NCBI GenBank assembly: GCA_949592205.1
Contig: CATIUR010000001.1
Span: forward strand, 405,051,750-405,115,749
Source of the DNA: Helichrysum umbraculigerum
Lineage: Eukaryota; Streptophyta; Magnoliopsida; Asterales; Asteraceae
Length of the DNA: 64,000 nucleotides
Direction: 5' to 3'
Shown: positions 10,274-23,622 of the stretch, in pieces
Layout: each line of letters starts with the position of its first letter
Numbering within the stretch: the stretch's first letter is position 1
Program-made: the position numbers and the translations under genes
Notes under the pieces: generated by a model
The model's input: only the letters and a program-made list of their open reading frames with translations
Told to the model about the DNA's origin: nothing
The model's database searches: none

Positions 10274-12653
10274 TGTGACACCCCCAAATTTAAAGATTTG
10301 CGGAAGCTCGATTTGGGTGTCACTAATCAATATACAAAGCACATAAGATAATAATGAACGACCACTATATGCGTCGTTTTAAACTTGTATTAAATAAAGT
10401 AACGTTTACATCAAAATAAGGTTACATTAGCTCGGTTCCTGTAATTGAGAGATTACATGGCATAATTACTTTTACAAAATATAATGATGCAGTCCAATCT
10501 CTAATTGTATGTATGCTGACTCGAGCTAATAATCCCTGCTTGTGCAGCCAACCTACTGCTGGGTACCTGTGATATATACTAAAATGGGTCAGCGAAAACG
10601 CTGGTGAGCTCACAGGTTTGTATGTCAATGTATAGTTGTAAGAACCGCAAGATTTATATTGAATTTAAAATGCAATTAAGCAAAATAAAAGTTATACAAT
10701 CCATGAGCACATAGTCTGAGCTTAACTTGAGCGCTAGGTCCAATTAAGGAAACCTAAATTGAAATGCCTCCTACGAGTGTCTAATCCACACTCGTCTTCC
10801 CAAATGCTAATACATCCGTTTGACCGGTTAGTGCGTGCTAACCCGGATGAGGATTGTCAATCCCATATGATATCATATACTAACATTCATGCTAAAATAT
10901 TAGAGACTATGCTTATAGAGGACTTTAATTGATTAGCTTGAAACTCATGTAGTATTTGAAGTTTGGCACTTGCGTTCTACTTGTAAAACAAATCAAAGTA
11001 GTAATATCACACCCCTAGTTGAAAAGCAGTGAAAATGGGGCCATGAAACTCACCTGAGTCTTGAAGTGTTTAATTTAATAAACTTGAAGTAATTAGCGGT
11101 GAATTGATACCCAAAGACTTGAAACCTGAATGTGTTCACGACACTTGATTGTTATTAATTGTACCGGTATCTCGAAAGACTACCTTTGTAGTTGTTATAC
11201 AACTATATATATATATATGTCCAAATTACTATGATTTGGTTGATTGAATTGTTACAAGTTACTACGACTTGTTTGATTGAATTGATACAACTTACAACGA
11301 CTTGTTTGATTTTGAAGTATGTTTTGAAAACGTGTACGGTCCGTTGGTGATTGTTTGTAATAATTATTCTATAATGTTGACTTTGCTACAGTAAATTGCT
11401 ACAGTAAATTTGACTTTGCTACAGTGAATTGCTACAGTAAATTTGACTTTTCTACAGTAACTTTGACTTCAAAATTCTGGTTTTTCTGTGTTTTGCGACA
11501 CAATATGCGACATAAAAATTTGTCATGCGACACAAGGGTTGTGTCGCAGACGTCATGCGACACAAGGATACGACACAAGGATTGTGTCGCATCAGATACG
11601 AAATGCTAATATAATAGCGACATAGTGGTTGTGTCGTATGAAAATACGACATAATATGCGACATAGAGTGCGACATAATATTGTGTCGCATGGGTTACGA
11701 CACTAAAGATTTGGTACGACACAAGGTGCGACATAACAGGTTTTATGCGACACAGTATGCGACACAAGGCTTGTGTCGCACTGAAGAACACCAGCCCAGA
11801 AACATCGGCTTTTCGTGATTTTTCCGGCCAAAACTCAAATCAAACTCATTTTTAGGCTATAAAATCTTGTTATCTTCCTAGTATTGGACATATATAAGTT
11901 GTGTAAACATCAAAACGTCAAAATATTACATAAAACTAAACAAATCTAAGTTTTTAGAAATTTCCTTACAAATGCAAATCGAAGACGATGGAGGCCGAAA
12001 ATGATGGTAGAGCTTTTGTAATTCTTGTTCCCCTTGAAATGATGATTCCGAAAATATGGTTTTTGTTGTCGGTTTTGCGAGATCCGAAAATTTGGTGATT
12101 TTTGGTTGAGAGGTTTTTGGGTGCAAGTGTGTGTTTTGTGGAGATGGAAATGAAAGAAAGAGGAAAGGAGAGGTGGGGTGTAGGTGAAAGCCTCACCTCG
12201 CAGTCTCCGTCCCGTGCTCCGCGTGGTGTTCGTTTTAAATTACAAATCATTATAAAATGTTTTATTGTAATATTTTACCAATTTTCTATTTATGGTATTT
12301 AAAATGAATTTTGTTTTATTTATTTGCGCGTTTGTATTTTTAATTGCGTATACATTAATTGTGTAATAAAACTTGGATACGAAATATCACAATAAATAAT
12401 ATTCTGAATAAAATTGAGTTATTAAATAATATTTGTATTGCTTAATAAAATTGTTCACCAACGTCCGTACTTATTGTATTGAAATACATTCGATTTGAAA
12501 CTCGTACGATTTTAAACAAACCGCATAATTGTAGATATATATTCAACAATATATATAATAATTGATACATTAATTAATCCTACACCGAACTAATTACATA
12601 TATTAACATATGATTAGGCACTAATTACTAGTCCTAATTTGGCGGGTGTTACA
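10274..12653 (-). repeat. Element B 5' LTR
   Basis: 2380 bp, almost identical to 2721-5113. Contains the promoter/leader part of the element (orientation minus, from 12653 downward), a GTAAGG donor-like site at 11969-11964 and the GCGACACAA array at about 11494-11780, which would lie inside any leader intron. Confidence 0.92.
11964..11969 (-). promoter_or_regulatory. Putative 5' splice donor in B 5' LTR
   Basis: Minus-strand GATTTGCATTT followed by GTAAGG and AAATTTC. The same block reads GATTTGCAAAA GTAAGA AATTTC in E (50340), and comparable GTAAGT or GTAAGG sites occur in C (36347) and G (42112). The position is conserved relative to the LTR start, so a leader intron is likely. Confidence 0.45.
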
Positions 12654-13255
12654 GTATTACAAAAATGGGTTCCGCGATCACTAATCAACGCCCTTGGAGT
12701 CCCAAACCTAGAAAACAATTGTTTCAAGAATGTCACAACGACTCTAGCATCGTTAGTTGGTTAAGCCTTTGCTTCAGCCCATTTTGACACATAATCAACA
12801 GCTACTAATATATACTTATTTCCATGGCTAGATGGAAAAGGTCCCATAAAATCAATACCCCAGATATCAAAAATTTCACATGCTTGAATTCCTGTTTGAG
12901 GCATTTCATCTCTCTTTGAAATGTTTCCCGAGCGCTGACAAGCATCACAATTTCTTACAAAATCAAAAGAATCTTTAAAAACTGTTGGCCAATAAAAACC
13001 TGCATCAAATTTTTTTTTAGCTGTCAGATTAGCTCCATGATGTCCTCCAACTGGGCCCGTGTGGCAATGTTCCTAAATTTTGGTACATTCTTCACCATGC
13101 ACACATCTGCGAATAATACCATCTGCACAAGATTTAAACAAAAACGGATCTTCCCAAAAATAGTGCTTTAAATCAGCAAAGAATTTCTTCTTCTGCTGAT
13201 AATTCAAATGGTTTGGCAAAATTTTAGTAACAAGATAATTAGCATAATCAGCAAA
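12654..13255 (-). pseudogene. Element A integrase, N-terminal and core part
   Basis: Minus-strand translation gives the HHCC-type finger region ending in CDACQRSG, then the core with DFMGPF and the second aspartate in LISDRGTHFCNTQ. The frame carries on at 2720. Three stops interrupt it: one just upstream of FADYANYL, one inside the finger region and one after EAKA. The first 5 bp are B's target duplication. Confidence 0.8.
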
Positions 13256-14769
13256 CTAAGGTACATCTCCAGTTAATTGTATCATCATTAACTGTTCATC
13301 CGGAAATGTATCTTGAATTACCGACTCATCCAATCTATCCAACTCTTGATTTTCCAATAGTGATAAATGATCTGCTGCTAAATTCTCCGCTCCCTTTTTA
13401 TCACGTATTTCTATATCAAATTCTTGTAATAATAAAATCCAACGCAACAATCGCGGTCGTGCATCCTGTTTGTTAAACAGATACTTTAACGCAGAATGGT
13501 CAGTAAACACAATAGTTTTAGATAAGATCAAATAAGAACGAAATTTATCAAATGCAAACACAACTACAAGCAATTCTTTTTCAGCGGTAGTATAATTTTC
13601 TTGTGTATCTGTAAGAGTTTTGCTAGCATAATATATTAGTTTAAACCTCTTATCGACCCTTTGTCCCAAAACTGCTCCAATGGCATATTCGCTCGCATCG
13701 CACATCAATTCAAAAGACAAATTCCAATCTGGACTAATCATGATTGGTGCTGAAACTAGTTTAGATTTTAAAATGTGAAAAACATTTAAACTATCGTTTG
13801 AAAAAATAAATTTAGAATCCTTTTCTAATAACCGATTCATTGGTCTAGCAATCTTTGAAAAATCTTTAATGAATCGTCGGTAAAATCCTGCATGTTCTAG
13901 AAAACTTCGTATACCTTTAACATTTGTAGGAGGTGGTAATTTAGAAATTGCATCTATCTTGGCTGGATCCACTTCCATCCCAATTTTAGAAATTTTATGT
14001 CCCAGCACTATCCATTCTTGTACCATAAAAGGACATTTTTCCCAATTAAGCACTAAATTGGACATCTCACGTTTTTCCAACATTTTCTTAAGATTTACTA
14101 AACATGAATTAAACGAGTTACCAAAAACTGAAAGATCATCCATAAAGATTTCCATGAAACCTTCCACCATATCATGAAAAATTACCATCATGCAACGCTG
14201 AAAAGTGGCTGGAGCGTTACATAACCCAAAAGACATTCTTCTATAAGCAAACGTACCAAATGGGCTAGTGAAAGTAGTTTTTTCTTGATCTTCGGCTGCA
14301 ATTGGAATTTGGAAATAACCCGAAAAGCCATCTAAAAAACAATAAAATTCTTTTACTGCCAATCTCTCTAACATTTGGTCGATAAATGGTAATGGAAAAT
14401 GATCTTTCCTAGTTTCATCATTAAGCTTACGGTAATCGATACATACTCTCCAACCTGTTACTGTCCTAGTGGGAATCAATTCATTTTTATCATTTGCAAC
14501 CACTGTCATCCCCCCTTTTTTGGTACTACGTGTACATGACTGACCCATGGACTATCTGAAATTGGATAAATTAACCCTGAATCTAATAACTTAATTATCT
14601 CTTTCCGAACAACGTCTTTTACCTTAGGGTTTAGTCTTCTAAGTGGTTGTATTATCGGCTTAAAGTCCGCTTCCATTAAAATTTTATGAGTACAATATGA
14701 TGGACTTATACCTTTTATGTATGTGATTTTCCACGCGATAGCTTTCTTATGCTGCTTCAGCACCTGCAA
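13256..14769 (-). pseudogene. Element A reverse transcriptase-RNase H
   Basis: Two overlapping minus-strand frames (14769-14506 and 14548-13256) form one RT-RNase H. Both read through VVPKKGG, so a single-base slip in the C6/T7 homopolymer run near 14510-14522 separates them. RT shows CIDYRKLN, the SFGLCNAPATFQ block and FMDDLSVFG. RNase H follows with CDASEYAIGAVLGQ, the YTTAEKELL glutamate block and TDHSALKYL, and ends near AADHLS. The residues fit the Athila/Tat branch. Confidence 0.88.
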
Positions 14770-14810
14770 TAAACTATCTTTTTCTTCAAAAGTTAATTTC
14801 GAAGAGATGA

Positions 14811-15764
14811 TTACTGGTAAATCAGCGTCCCTTGGAGATAAGCATATTCCAAATGAGATGGTAATTCTTTTAACTCCAATTGAGGTGGTTCTTCATAAGA
14901 TGTCTTGATTTCCATAATCTCGGATCGTAAACAAGGAATACCACACCTTGAGAACGAGGAGGCTTCCGTCACTTTAACATCTTCTTTTTGTATATCAGTA
15001 CACATTACGTCAACTTCCTCAAGTAATTTATCAAATTCTGCTAAATCCTTAGCTGTATCAAAATCTCCTGACCAGCTTTCTATCATACCTGTTTTATCTT
15101 GTTCATCATCTAACAAATTATGCAAAAACTCGTTATCCAAATATTCAACAGAATTTAAATAATAACATGTATCATCCACATAATCTGGAAATCGCATAGA
15201 ATCATTCACATAAAAAACAACTTTTTCGTCTCCTACACGCATAATAATTTTTCTATCAAAAACGTCTATTAAAGCGTGAGAAGTGGCAAAAAATGGTCTT
15301 CCTAGTATAATTGGAACTCTAAGATCTTCAACCATATCTAAAATAACAAAATCACAAGGAAAAGCAAACTTATCAACTTTTACCAAAATATTTTTGACCA
15401 TCCCTTTCGGATATTGTAATGACCTATCTGCTAATTCAATACACATTCGAATTGGTTTTGGTTCCCCTAATCCCAACCGTGTATACATTGTATATGGCAT
15501 TAATGAAATACTAGCCCCCAAATCAGCTAATGCGTTATTAATTGACAAATTTCCAATTAAACAAGGAATAGTAATACTCCCTGGATCTTTTACCTTCGGA
15601 GGCAGCTTATTTTGCATAATTGCCGAACACCTGGCATTCATAGTAACCTTTGCCACATCATTTAATTTGCTTTTATTAGTCAATAATTCCTTCAGATATT
15701 TTGCATATTTTGGCATTTGGGCTATTGTTTCCACGAAAGGAATATTGATATGTAATTGCTTCAA
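14811..15764 (-). pseudogene. Element A gag end and aspartic protease
   Basis: A minus-strand frame of 317 residues. The first part resembles the gag/protease linker of Athila elements (KYAKYLKELLTNK). The protease follows, with active-site DLGASISLMP near residues 82-91 and the ILGRPFF flap-side motif near 152. It ends in TLIYQ because one G is missing from a GGG run near 14840; the frame of the RT region picks up DADLPVI just beyond. The 5' end of gag is not found: it stops at solo LTR F. Confidence 0.82.
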
Positions 15765-15838
15765 ATTCTCTAAAAACTTGTGGTAATTCTCATCATTCTT
15801 TCCTTTCTGTAGAGCAGTAGGTTAAGGTGGTGGTGGCG

Positions 15839-15843
15839 TATAA
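15839..15843. repeat. Target-site duplication of solo LTR F
   Basis: TATAA before F is repeated at 18045-18049 directly after it. Confidence 0.75.
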
Positions 15844-18044
15844 TGTAACATCCTCAAATTGGGCCTAGAAGTAATAGGTATTTTCTGTAAATTTTAAATG
15901 CGATTTAAAATTGTTTTATGTGTTTGATTGTATAATTAATAGGTCGATAAGCCTCAGGAAATATTGTGGCTAGTGAAATATTGATTGTTTTAAATTTGTT
16001 TAGTTGACGGTAAAATAAAATTGTATTTTCCCGCAAATGGTTTTTAAGTTCCAGACAATAATAAATACGGGGAATGAAAATTAACACTTATATGGTATAT
16101 ATTATGAGATGGATTGGGTTTTATTCCCACACATACATACATACATACGTACGATTACATACACACACACATTAAACCCTAAACCAAAATCATGAAGAAA
16201 TCATCAAAATTGGAGCTTCATAATTCGGATTCAAGTTTCTAGTGTGAAGATTATCATCTTCTAATTCTTCTTTTCATCTTGTAAGTCTTTAAATCTTCAA
16301 ATCATGAACCCTAGAAATTGGGGGTTTTTGTGTTCTTGAGCAAAATCCGAAATTAGAGTTTGATTATGTGATATTGTTGTTAATTAAGCTTGTTATTGTT
16401 GATTGCTAACAAGATTCAAGTTAAATTTTGTAAATTTAAGTTGGTTCTTAGGGTTTATCATGATTTTGATAGGTTAATGCCTTTAATCCGAAAATTGAGG
16501 CTTAAGTTGGTGAAAGTGATGATTGTTATACTTGTAATTGATGATAACTAACATGATTCATGCTTAGAGTTATAGTTTTCATTAGGGTTCTTAAACCTCT
16601 TGATGATTTTGATGTGTTTATGGAAATTTTGATGGGCTAATGGTAATCATCATAAACTAAAGCTTGGTATTAGTTGAAATGGTGTTAATAAGTGTTAATA
16701 AGTGTTAATAAGAGGATTAGTAGCTTTAATGTTGAAAGTGTGAATTAATCAAGTTGTGTGATTATAATTCAAGTGGAATTTGTGAAAGTGTGATGATTAG
16801 GTGTTAATCACCTTGATTGATAATAACAAAAGGTTGTTATAGTGTTATTAGTGAATGATGAGTTATTATATGAGTTGTTATTCATTTAAGCTAAGATGAG
16901 GTTAATGGTCTAATTATGCTAATTACCTATAGTTGAGTTGGATTAATATGATAATGTGAATTATGTGACAAGTTGATTTTAATTATCATGATTTATTAGG
17001 TGAGAGTGAACTAATGAAGTTAATAGTGATAATTCATATTAGTGGAATGAATTATGTGAAATTACTACAAGTGACAACTAAATTGATATATAGTTGAAAA
17101 GTGGTTAACATGATATCTAATCATGATTAAGAAACAATTCAAGAAGTATGAAACTTGATGTATGTGCTGATTATGTTAATACATATGAATTGAGATTGTT
17201 GGTATAAATCTATTGGAGTAATGTTATGTAGATTTGATACAAGTAACTGACTTGTGTATTTTGTTGTATTTCCAGATATGGAGAAGACTCAGTGATATTA
17301 GACTACTGAGTGGGCGACTATGGTAGTCGGTGAGTGGACTTTGATCTCTCACTATAATTTAGTGATCACTATTGTGGTTACTTCAAGTGTTATGTGTTAT
17401 ACCTGTGTTAAGTTGAATTGTGAATTGTGTTAAAGTGTTAAGTGACCTATTGGTAATTGTGTTATAGAGGTCAACTATGTTGGACTATGTTGTTACAGGT
17501 TAGTCAACACAAGGGTTGTGAACATTCGTTGTAAGTAAGGCTTGTGTTGACTAAAGGTAACAAACGGTTATCAGTTAACCACTGTATTGGCCTGCAGTTG
17601 GTGTAAGTGTCGCTTGGTGGGCCACCGCGGCTGAGGGCGCCACAAGGGCCACCGATCCTCTGGTGATGTTGAGTCAAAGTGTTAAATGTGGTGAACTCAT
17701 GGTGTTAAACTAAGTTGTATTGTTAGTGATGAGTTAACTCACTTAGCTTCGTGCTAATCCCTCGTTGTTTACTCCTTGCAGGTTAATATCTCTGGTTATG
17801 GGCGGGTCAAGGAGTAACTGAAGAATGTTTGACTAGGATTACTCTGATAATATTTAATAAAGTTTAAAATGTTGATTATATAATGTCCAGGATATAAAGG
17901 ATTGTTTTGTAAACGTTAATAATTAATACTTAGAACTTAGGTAATGGAAGATGACGACATGTCATTTTATTATATGTTTTGGGACTTGAGCTTTCGAATT
18001 GTAAAAAAAAAAAAAAAAACAGTTGTAAATTTTGGGGCGTTATA
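15844..18044 (+). mobile_element. Solo LTR F (Ty3/Tekay-like)
   Basis: A 2.2-kb LTR without internal sequence, starting TGTAACATCC and ending GGGGCGTTATA, a mutated form of GGGGTGTTACA, flanked by TATAA on both sides. Ends resemble the TGTAACACC...GGGTGTTACA of the Tekay LTRs here, suggesting + orientation. It is AT-rich, has many GTTAATTA-type short repeats, a GC-rich patch near 17610-17680 and an A run at 18003-18020. Formed most simply by recombination between two LTRs. Confidence 0.7.
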
Positions 18045-18049
18045 TATAA

Positions 18050-18164
18050 TCTTTAACCGGTGAATCCTCCTTTTGCTTTTCCCCTTGATTCTTTATTTCC
18101 GTTTTATTGGAAATTAAATTACAGATAAAAGAGTGGTGTTTTAGTTCCGTGCGAACAATTTAAT
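18050..18164 (-). other. Element A leader remnant
   Basis: 115 bp between F and the 5' LTR. No primer site that I can assign confidently to a tRNA is present, and no gag start. A deletion of leader plus gag is the simplest reading. Confidence 0.4.
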
Positions 18165-19502
18165 TGATACGAATTGAAAAGAAGTAATTAAAATAATAAA
18201 AGGAATTTCAGATAATTATCAGGAATAAAGAAACATGTATTTACATAGAATAGTTATTATTGAATTCAGGTTTTCCATATATGTTTATTAAACTGTTAAT
18301 CCTTGATTATGAGAATTAAACAAATATAACTAGCTCTTGTTAAGGTTACTAATCATAATAAGTTGTACCTTAATACTAGATTCTCTTGAATAACACCAGA
18401 AATTACTCTTGCATGCATTATTAACATAAAACTTATTCAATTAATACTTTCACAAACTAAGATTCATTCTAACAACTTCGAATTACCCGTTGTTGTTAAA
18501 TTACATATTAATAATTCATATCCTTATTAGTTATTAATTGCTATTATCTTAACCAAATATCATTACAAAGTCTTGCCACAATCAATTAATAAATTACTTA
18601 ATTGCAGATAATTGATTAACCTAAACTAGGCCTAGTAAAGATAATCAACCACGTCAAGTAACAATCAAACACATATATAAATAATATGGATCTTTGAATA
18701 AACTTAATAATCATTCATAATCAAGAATCAACATAAACATATCTTTTAAACCTTCATTCAATAATCATTCATCTAAGTAAATACAATTAGAATACTAGCT
18801 CATGTTTAATGTAATGAAAATCAAATCTAAAGACATGTTATTACACATAGAATATAGAAAAGTTAAGAATCAAACCAATAAACCGAACAAGTCTTCGTTA
18901 GGGTTGAAAACCTTCAAACCCTAGCTTCCTTGCCCTTCAAATCGACCTTGAAACGACCTAAAACCCTAAAAACTGACTTTGGTTTCGTATTTTCGTATAT
19001 CAAAACGTCTGACTTTGGCCTCTATTTATACTTGAAAAATCGTTCTTTTAGCCGCCGGCAAAATGCTTTAGCCGCCGGTCGGGTTGACTTTTTGCCCACG
19101 AAACCCGGTTGTAACCCGCGACTTTCACCGCCTTCCATAATTAAGCTTTAACCGCCGGTCAAATGGTTTAGCCGTCGGCTAAATGAGATTCCAGAACTTT
19201 CTCAATCCGGCCTTTTTCTTAATTTTGGGCCATCAAACTTCTTTTAACTTGGACTAATCTTCATTCTTGGCCCAATTTCATCTAAGTATGAATTTAATCT
19301 TCATTTTAGGCCCGATTCTTCATCTCTTTTTATTTCTTTTTTATTTTCTTCTCTTTTTTTCTATCTTTTCTTCAATCTCCAATAAAAAACTCTATTCTGT
19401 AAATATTAATCAAATCAGTATCTATAATGATAAAAATGTAATCAAAATGTATAAATATTAAGGGAATTTGTTATATAAATATAGACTTATTTGATGCTAT
19501 CA
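18165..19502 (-). repeat. Element A 5' LTR
   Basis: The right edge is fixed by the match to 1-389. The left edge is inferred from TGATAC at 18165, which forms a TGATA...TATCA terminal inverted repeat with the GCTATCA end. Near 19051-19185 it holds several AGCCGCCGG / CCGTCGGCTAA units, the CG-containing array of this element. A on the minus strand starts transcription in this LTR. Confidence 0.65.
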
Positions 19503-19513
19503 ATTGTATTAAT

Positions 19514-19525
19514 TGGTATCGGAGC
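19514..19525 (+). other. Element D primer-binding site
   Basis: TGGTATCGGAGC, one base off the TGGTATCAGAGC used by the other elements; initiator tRNA-Met is the likely primer. Confidence 0.7.
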
Positions 19526-19632
19526 CCGTTCTTGGCAATGAAAATCGATCGCCGGCGTTAATTTGAAGAAACGTTCATCAGATCTCAGATCTAATTGTTC
19601 AGACCTAATTGCTATTACTCCGACGAATCCAG

Positions 19633-21318
19633 ATGGTGAATACACGCTCCAGTGAAGATCCGATCACAGGTTCTGTATTGAACACGACGCTAGCTAATTT
19701 TCAACGTTCGATGGATCGGATTAATGAAAGTATCAACGGATTGTTGCTCTTCCAACCCTTCGCCCAAACTGAATTCACGAAGCTAAATTCCGGCAACGAA
19801 GGTAACAATCGTGGATCACAGTCACAGTATGGCAAACTCACACGATTTGATTTTTCAAAATTCAACGGCGACGATGTGGAAGGCTGGTTGTATCGAGTTC
19901 AGCAATTTTTTGCATTGGATGAAGAAGATGATAATCAGAAAATAAGGCTCGTTTCTATGCATTTGTACGATAGAGCACTGAGTTGGCATCAACAATTTGT
20001 GAAACGTCACGGTGAAGAAATTTTATGGCCATTGTATGAAAGAGAGATCAAGAAGCGATTTGCTCCAATTTTTGAAGATCTGGTCATTAAGCTTAAGAAC
20101 CTAAAGCAGACTACTACAGTGCAAGTATATCAGGATCAATTTGAAACTCTGCTTAATAAAATAGAATTGAGTGAAGTGAATGCTATTAGCCTATTCGTTG
20201 GAGGTCTTAAGGATGAAATTAGTACTGCTGTACGAATGTTTAAACCTATATCACTGTCTGATGCTTATTGCTTAGCTAAGATGCAAGAAGCCACTCTTAC
20301 AGCAGTCAGAAGTAGGTATATGCCATTGTTAACCACTCCAAGAAGTACCAGCTATTCACCTAGGCCTTTAGCATTACATGTACCACCACTCAATACTACT
20401 CTAGCATTGCATGCACCACCAATTAAGAATGTTACAAATCCTTATGCGACTAGTAGCAGTAGACAAGTCAATAATTCTCCATACAGAAAACAATTATCAC
20501 AAAAAGAGCTAGAAGAAAAAAGAGCTAAAGGTCATTGTTTCTACTGTGATCAAAAGTATTCACCAGGCCATAAATATAGTGGACAATTGTATTCTTTGGA
20601 GGTGATCAGTACTGTTGATGATGAAGATAGTGGCAAGGTAACACTTGAAGAAATAGATGAAGTTACTGAATGTGTTTTGGAGGCATTTAATACTAGTAGA
20701 AGCAGTTATGTAGTATCACCTGAAATGACTCCACATATTTCTTTACATGCTCTAACTGGTGACAACACTTACGATACCATGAGAGTTAGAGGATTTGTAG
20801 GTAAGCAATCAGTGCACATGCTTGTTGACTCTGGTAGTACTCACAATTTTTTAGACTTGCAAACTGCTAAGAGGTTAGGCTGTAAAATAAGGAACATATG
20901 CCCTCTTCAAGTATCAGTAGCCAATGGTCAAATGATGACCAGTGTTTATGAATGCAAAGGTTTTGAGTGGACTTTGCAAGGTCAAGTTTACAAGTCTGAT
21001 GTGATGATATTACCACTTGGTGGATGTGAAATGGTATTGGGCATACAATGGTTAGCTACCTTGGGCTGCATTAAGTGGGACTTTAATCTGCTAGTAATGG
21101 AGTATTTTTACTTCAAGAGAAAGGTAGTTCTAAGGGGAACAAAGTATGCTACTCTACAGTGGTTACAAGGGAAAAAGGCAAGTAAATCTATAGGACCACA
21201 AGCAGAGTTATCAGCTATGACTTTGTGTGTGTATCCTGCAAGTCTGTGCAGTGTACAAACTGGATCAACCACTGTAAAAGATGTTGAACTACAATCAGTC
21301 TTGGATGAATACAAATAA
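19633..21318 (+). pseudogene. Element D gag and protease
   Basis: Starts at ATG 19633 (MVNTRSSEDP). The gag domain (about residues 70-190) includes the GDDVEGWLYRVQQFF block and LSWHQQF. A single atypical zinc-knuckle remnant (CFYCDQKYSPGHKY) lacks the final cysteine. The protease follows with VDSGSTHNFL near residue 400 and a GCEMVLGIQWL block. The frame ends at a TAA that likely replaced CAA. RT continues in the same frame after it. Confidence 0.8.
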
Positions 21319-23622
21319 GTTTTTGAAATGCCAAAGGAACTACCACCACAGAGGCCACATGATCACAAAATACCTTTATTGCCTAATACACCACCAATAA
21401 ATATCCGACCATATAAACACCCACCAAGTCAGTAGGATGCAATAAAGTTAATGGTTAAGGAGTTGCTTGACTCTGGGGTAATAAAGGATAGTCAAAGTCC
21501 TTTCTCTTCTCCTATTGTCATGGTCAAGAAAAAAGATGGTTCATGGAGGATATGTATAGATTATATGCAACTCAATAAGTACACAGTCAAAGACAAGTTT
21601 CCAATACCAGTGATTGAGGAGCTTATTGATGAACTTAATGGGTCAAAAGTGTTTTCAAAACTTGATTTAAGGTCTGGTTACCACCAAATCAGAATGCATG
21701 AGGAGGATGTCTACAAAACAGCTTTTAGAACTCATGAAGGGCATTATGAATTTTTGGTAATGCCTTTTGGTCTCACCAATGCACCCTCTACTTTCCAGTC
21801 CTTGATGAACACTGTCTTTAAGCCTTTTCTTAGAAAATTTGTATTGGTGTTTTTTGATGACATACTGATCTATAGCAAGACCATGGAGGATCATTTACTT
21901 CACTTAAAGACAGTGCTAGAAGTAATGCAAGTCAATGTACTATTTGCTAAGCTTAGCAAATGTACTTTTGCTGTATCACAAGTGGAATATCTAGGGCATA
22001 TTATTTAAGATCAAGGTGTTTCTACAAACCCAACCAAGATTCAGGCAATGGAAGCTTGGCCAGTGCCACAAAATCTTAAACAGTTGAGGGGATTCTTGGG
22101 TCTTACTGGCTACTACAAAAGGTTTATAAAGCACTATGCATTGGTTAGTCAACCTTTAACTGCCCTATTAAAAAAGAATTCATTCAAGTGGTCTGATGCA
22201 GCTCAACAAGTCTTTCTCATTTTGAAACAAGCAATGATTCAAGCTCCTGTACTAGCACTGCCCAATTTTAATGAGATGTTTGTAGTTGAAACTGATGCAT
22301 GTGGCACAGGCATTGATGCTGTTCTGCAACAAGGAGGTCACCCTATTGCTTTTATGAGTAAGTCCTTATCTCCCAAACATCAGTCCTTGTCTACTTATGA
22401 GAAGGAATTTTTGGCAGTTATCATGGCATTAGAGAAATGGAAGGGCTATTTACTGGATAGACATTATAAAATCAAGACTGATCATTTCAGTCTCAAATAC
22501 CTGCTAGATCAGAGATTGTCCACACCTTTCCAAGCCAGATGGTTGCCTAAATTGATGGGTTATGATTATGAGATTTCTTATAAAGAAGGAAGTGAAAATA
22601 CAGCTGCTGATGCACTTTCAAGAGTCACTACTGGAGGAGAGTTGTGGACTTTAATTCTTAATACTGTTGCTTCTGATTTGTTGGCAAAAATTAAGGCTAC
22701 TTGGCAAGAAGATGATACTCTTAAAGGTGTCATTGATCAGTTACAGAATCATACTTACAAGGGTGGCAAGTATACATGGGTTGATGGATTACTCAAAAGA
22801 AAAGGCAGATTGGTGGTGGGATTTAATCCAGAACTGAGAGCTCAATTGGTGCACTACTATCATTCTAATCCAGTTGGTGGTCATTCAGGTACACGTGTCA
22901 CTACTCAGAAGTTAAAAGTGTTATTTTATTGGAAGGGCATGCACAAGTCAGTTAAGAATATAGTCAAAGAATGTGATGTTTGTCAACGGCAAAAACCTGA
23001 TTTAGCTGCTTATCTTGGCCTCCTACAACCTTTACCTATTCCTAGCACTATCTGGTCTGAAATCTCTATGTATTTCATTGAAGGTCTACCCAAATCACAG
23101 GGTAAATAAGTCATTCTGGTGGTAGTAGACAGGTTGAGTAAATATGCCCATTTTATAGGCTTGAGTCACCCATTTACAGCAACTATGGTGGCCCAGCTGT
23201 TTTTGGATAATATATACAAGTCACATGGTTTACCCACTTCAATTGTGAGTGACAGAGATAAGGTGTTCATGAGTCATTTCTGGCAGTCCTTGTTTAAAGT
23301 GTTGAAAGTCAACCTTCATATGTCAACAACTTACCATCCTTAATCTAATGGTCAAACTGAGGTTGTCAACAGGTGTTTGGAATGTTACCTCAGATGTATG
23401 ACAGGTGAAAATCCGAAAGATTGGTTCAATTGGTTGGCTTTAGCTGAATATTGGTATAATACCAATTTCCACTCTTCCATTCAAACAACTCCTTTTGAAG
23501 TAGTATATGGACAACCACCACCTTTGCACACCCCTTACCTGGCAAGAGATAGTACTGTAGAAGCAGTTGACAGATCGTTGCGAGCTAGGAAAATACTATT
23601 TCAACACTACAGTTCCATTTGA
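21319..23622 (+). pseudogene. Element D RT, RNase H and integrase
   Basis: Same frame as gag, broken by stops at 21433-21435, 22006-22008, 23107-23109 and 23341-23343. RT shows VKKKDGSWRICIDY, DLRSGYHQIR, MPFGLTNAPSTFQ and FFDDILIYS. RNase H has TDACGTGIDAVL and TDHFSLKYL. Integrase has the finger ending CDVCQRQK, VVVDRLSKYAHF and VSDRDKVF. A one-base slip near 23590-23615 moves the tail into another frame. Confidence 0.85.

Larger units (their letters stand above)
2721..12653 (-). mobile_element. Element B: young Tekay-type chromovirus lacking RNase H
   Basis: Complete Ty3 chromovirus on the minus strand, 9.9 kb, with 2.4-kb LTRs, a 5-bp TSD (GTATT), a primer site matching initiator tRNA-Met and a polypurine tract. 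The LTRs differ by about six substitutions and one 13-bp repeat-unit indel, by my hand comparison, so insertion is recent. In sense order it encodes a small coiled-coil ORF, then a gag-pol polyprotein ending in a chromodomain. The polyprotein has two in-frame stops and an in-frame loss of the whole RNase H region. It is the same family as element E, which has the opposite orientation. Confidence 0.92.
1..19502 (-). mobile_element. Element A: Athila-like Ty3 LTR retrotransposon, decayed, 3' end cut by window
   Basis: Minus-strand Ty3 element. In sense order it has a 5' LTR (19502-18165), a remnant leader, solo LTR F, a protease region, RT-RNase H, integrase (split by element B) and a long 3' non-coding region ending at a purine tract and the 3' LTR (389 to beyond base 1). 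The RT has FMDD followed by SVFG, the protease has DLGAS, and integrase has the YHPQTSGQVE signature; these are typical of the Athila/Tat branch. A gag gene is essentially missing: only about 115 bp lie between F and the 5' LTR. Two frameshifts and several stops show it is dead. It abuts the primer-site region of element D, so it probably inserted there. Confidence 0.85.

Noticed and set aside
15844..18044. Element F as an intact retrotransposon
   Set aside because: No primer site, coding region or second LTR; a single LTR with its own TSD.
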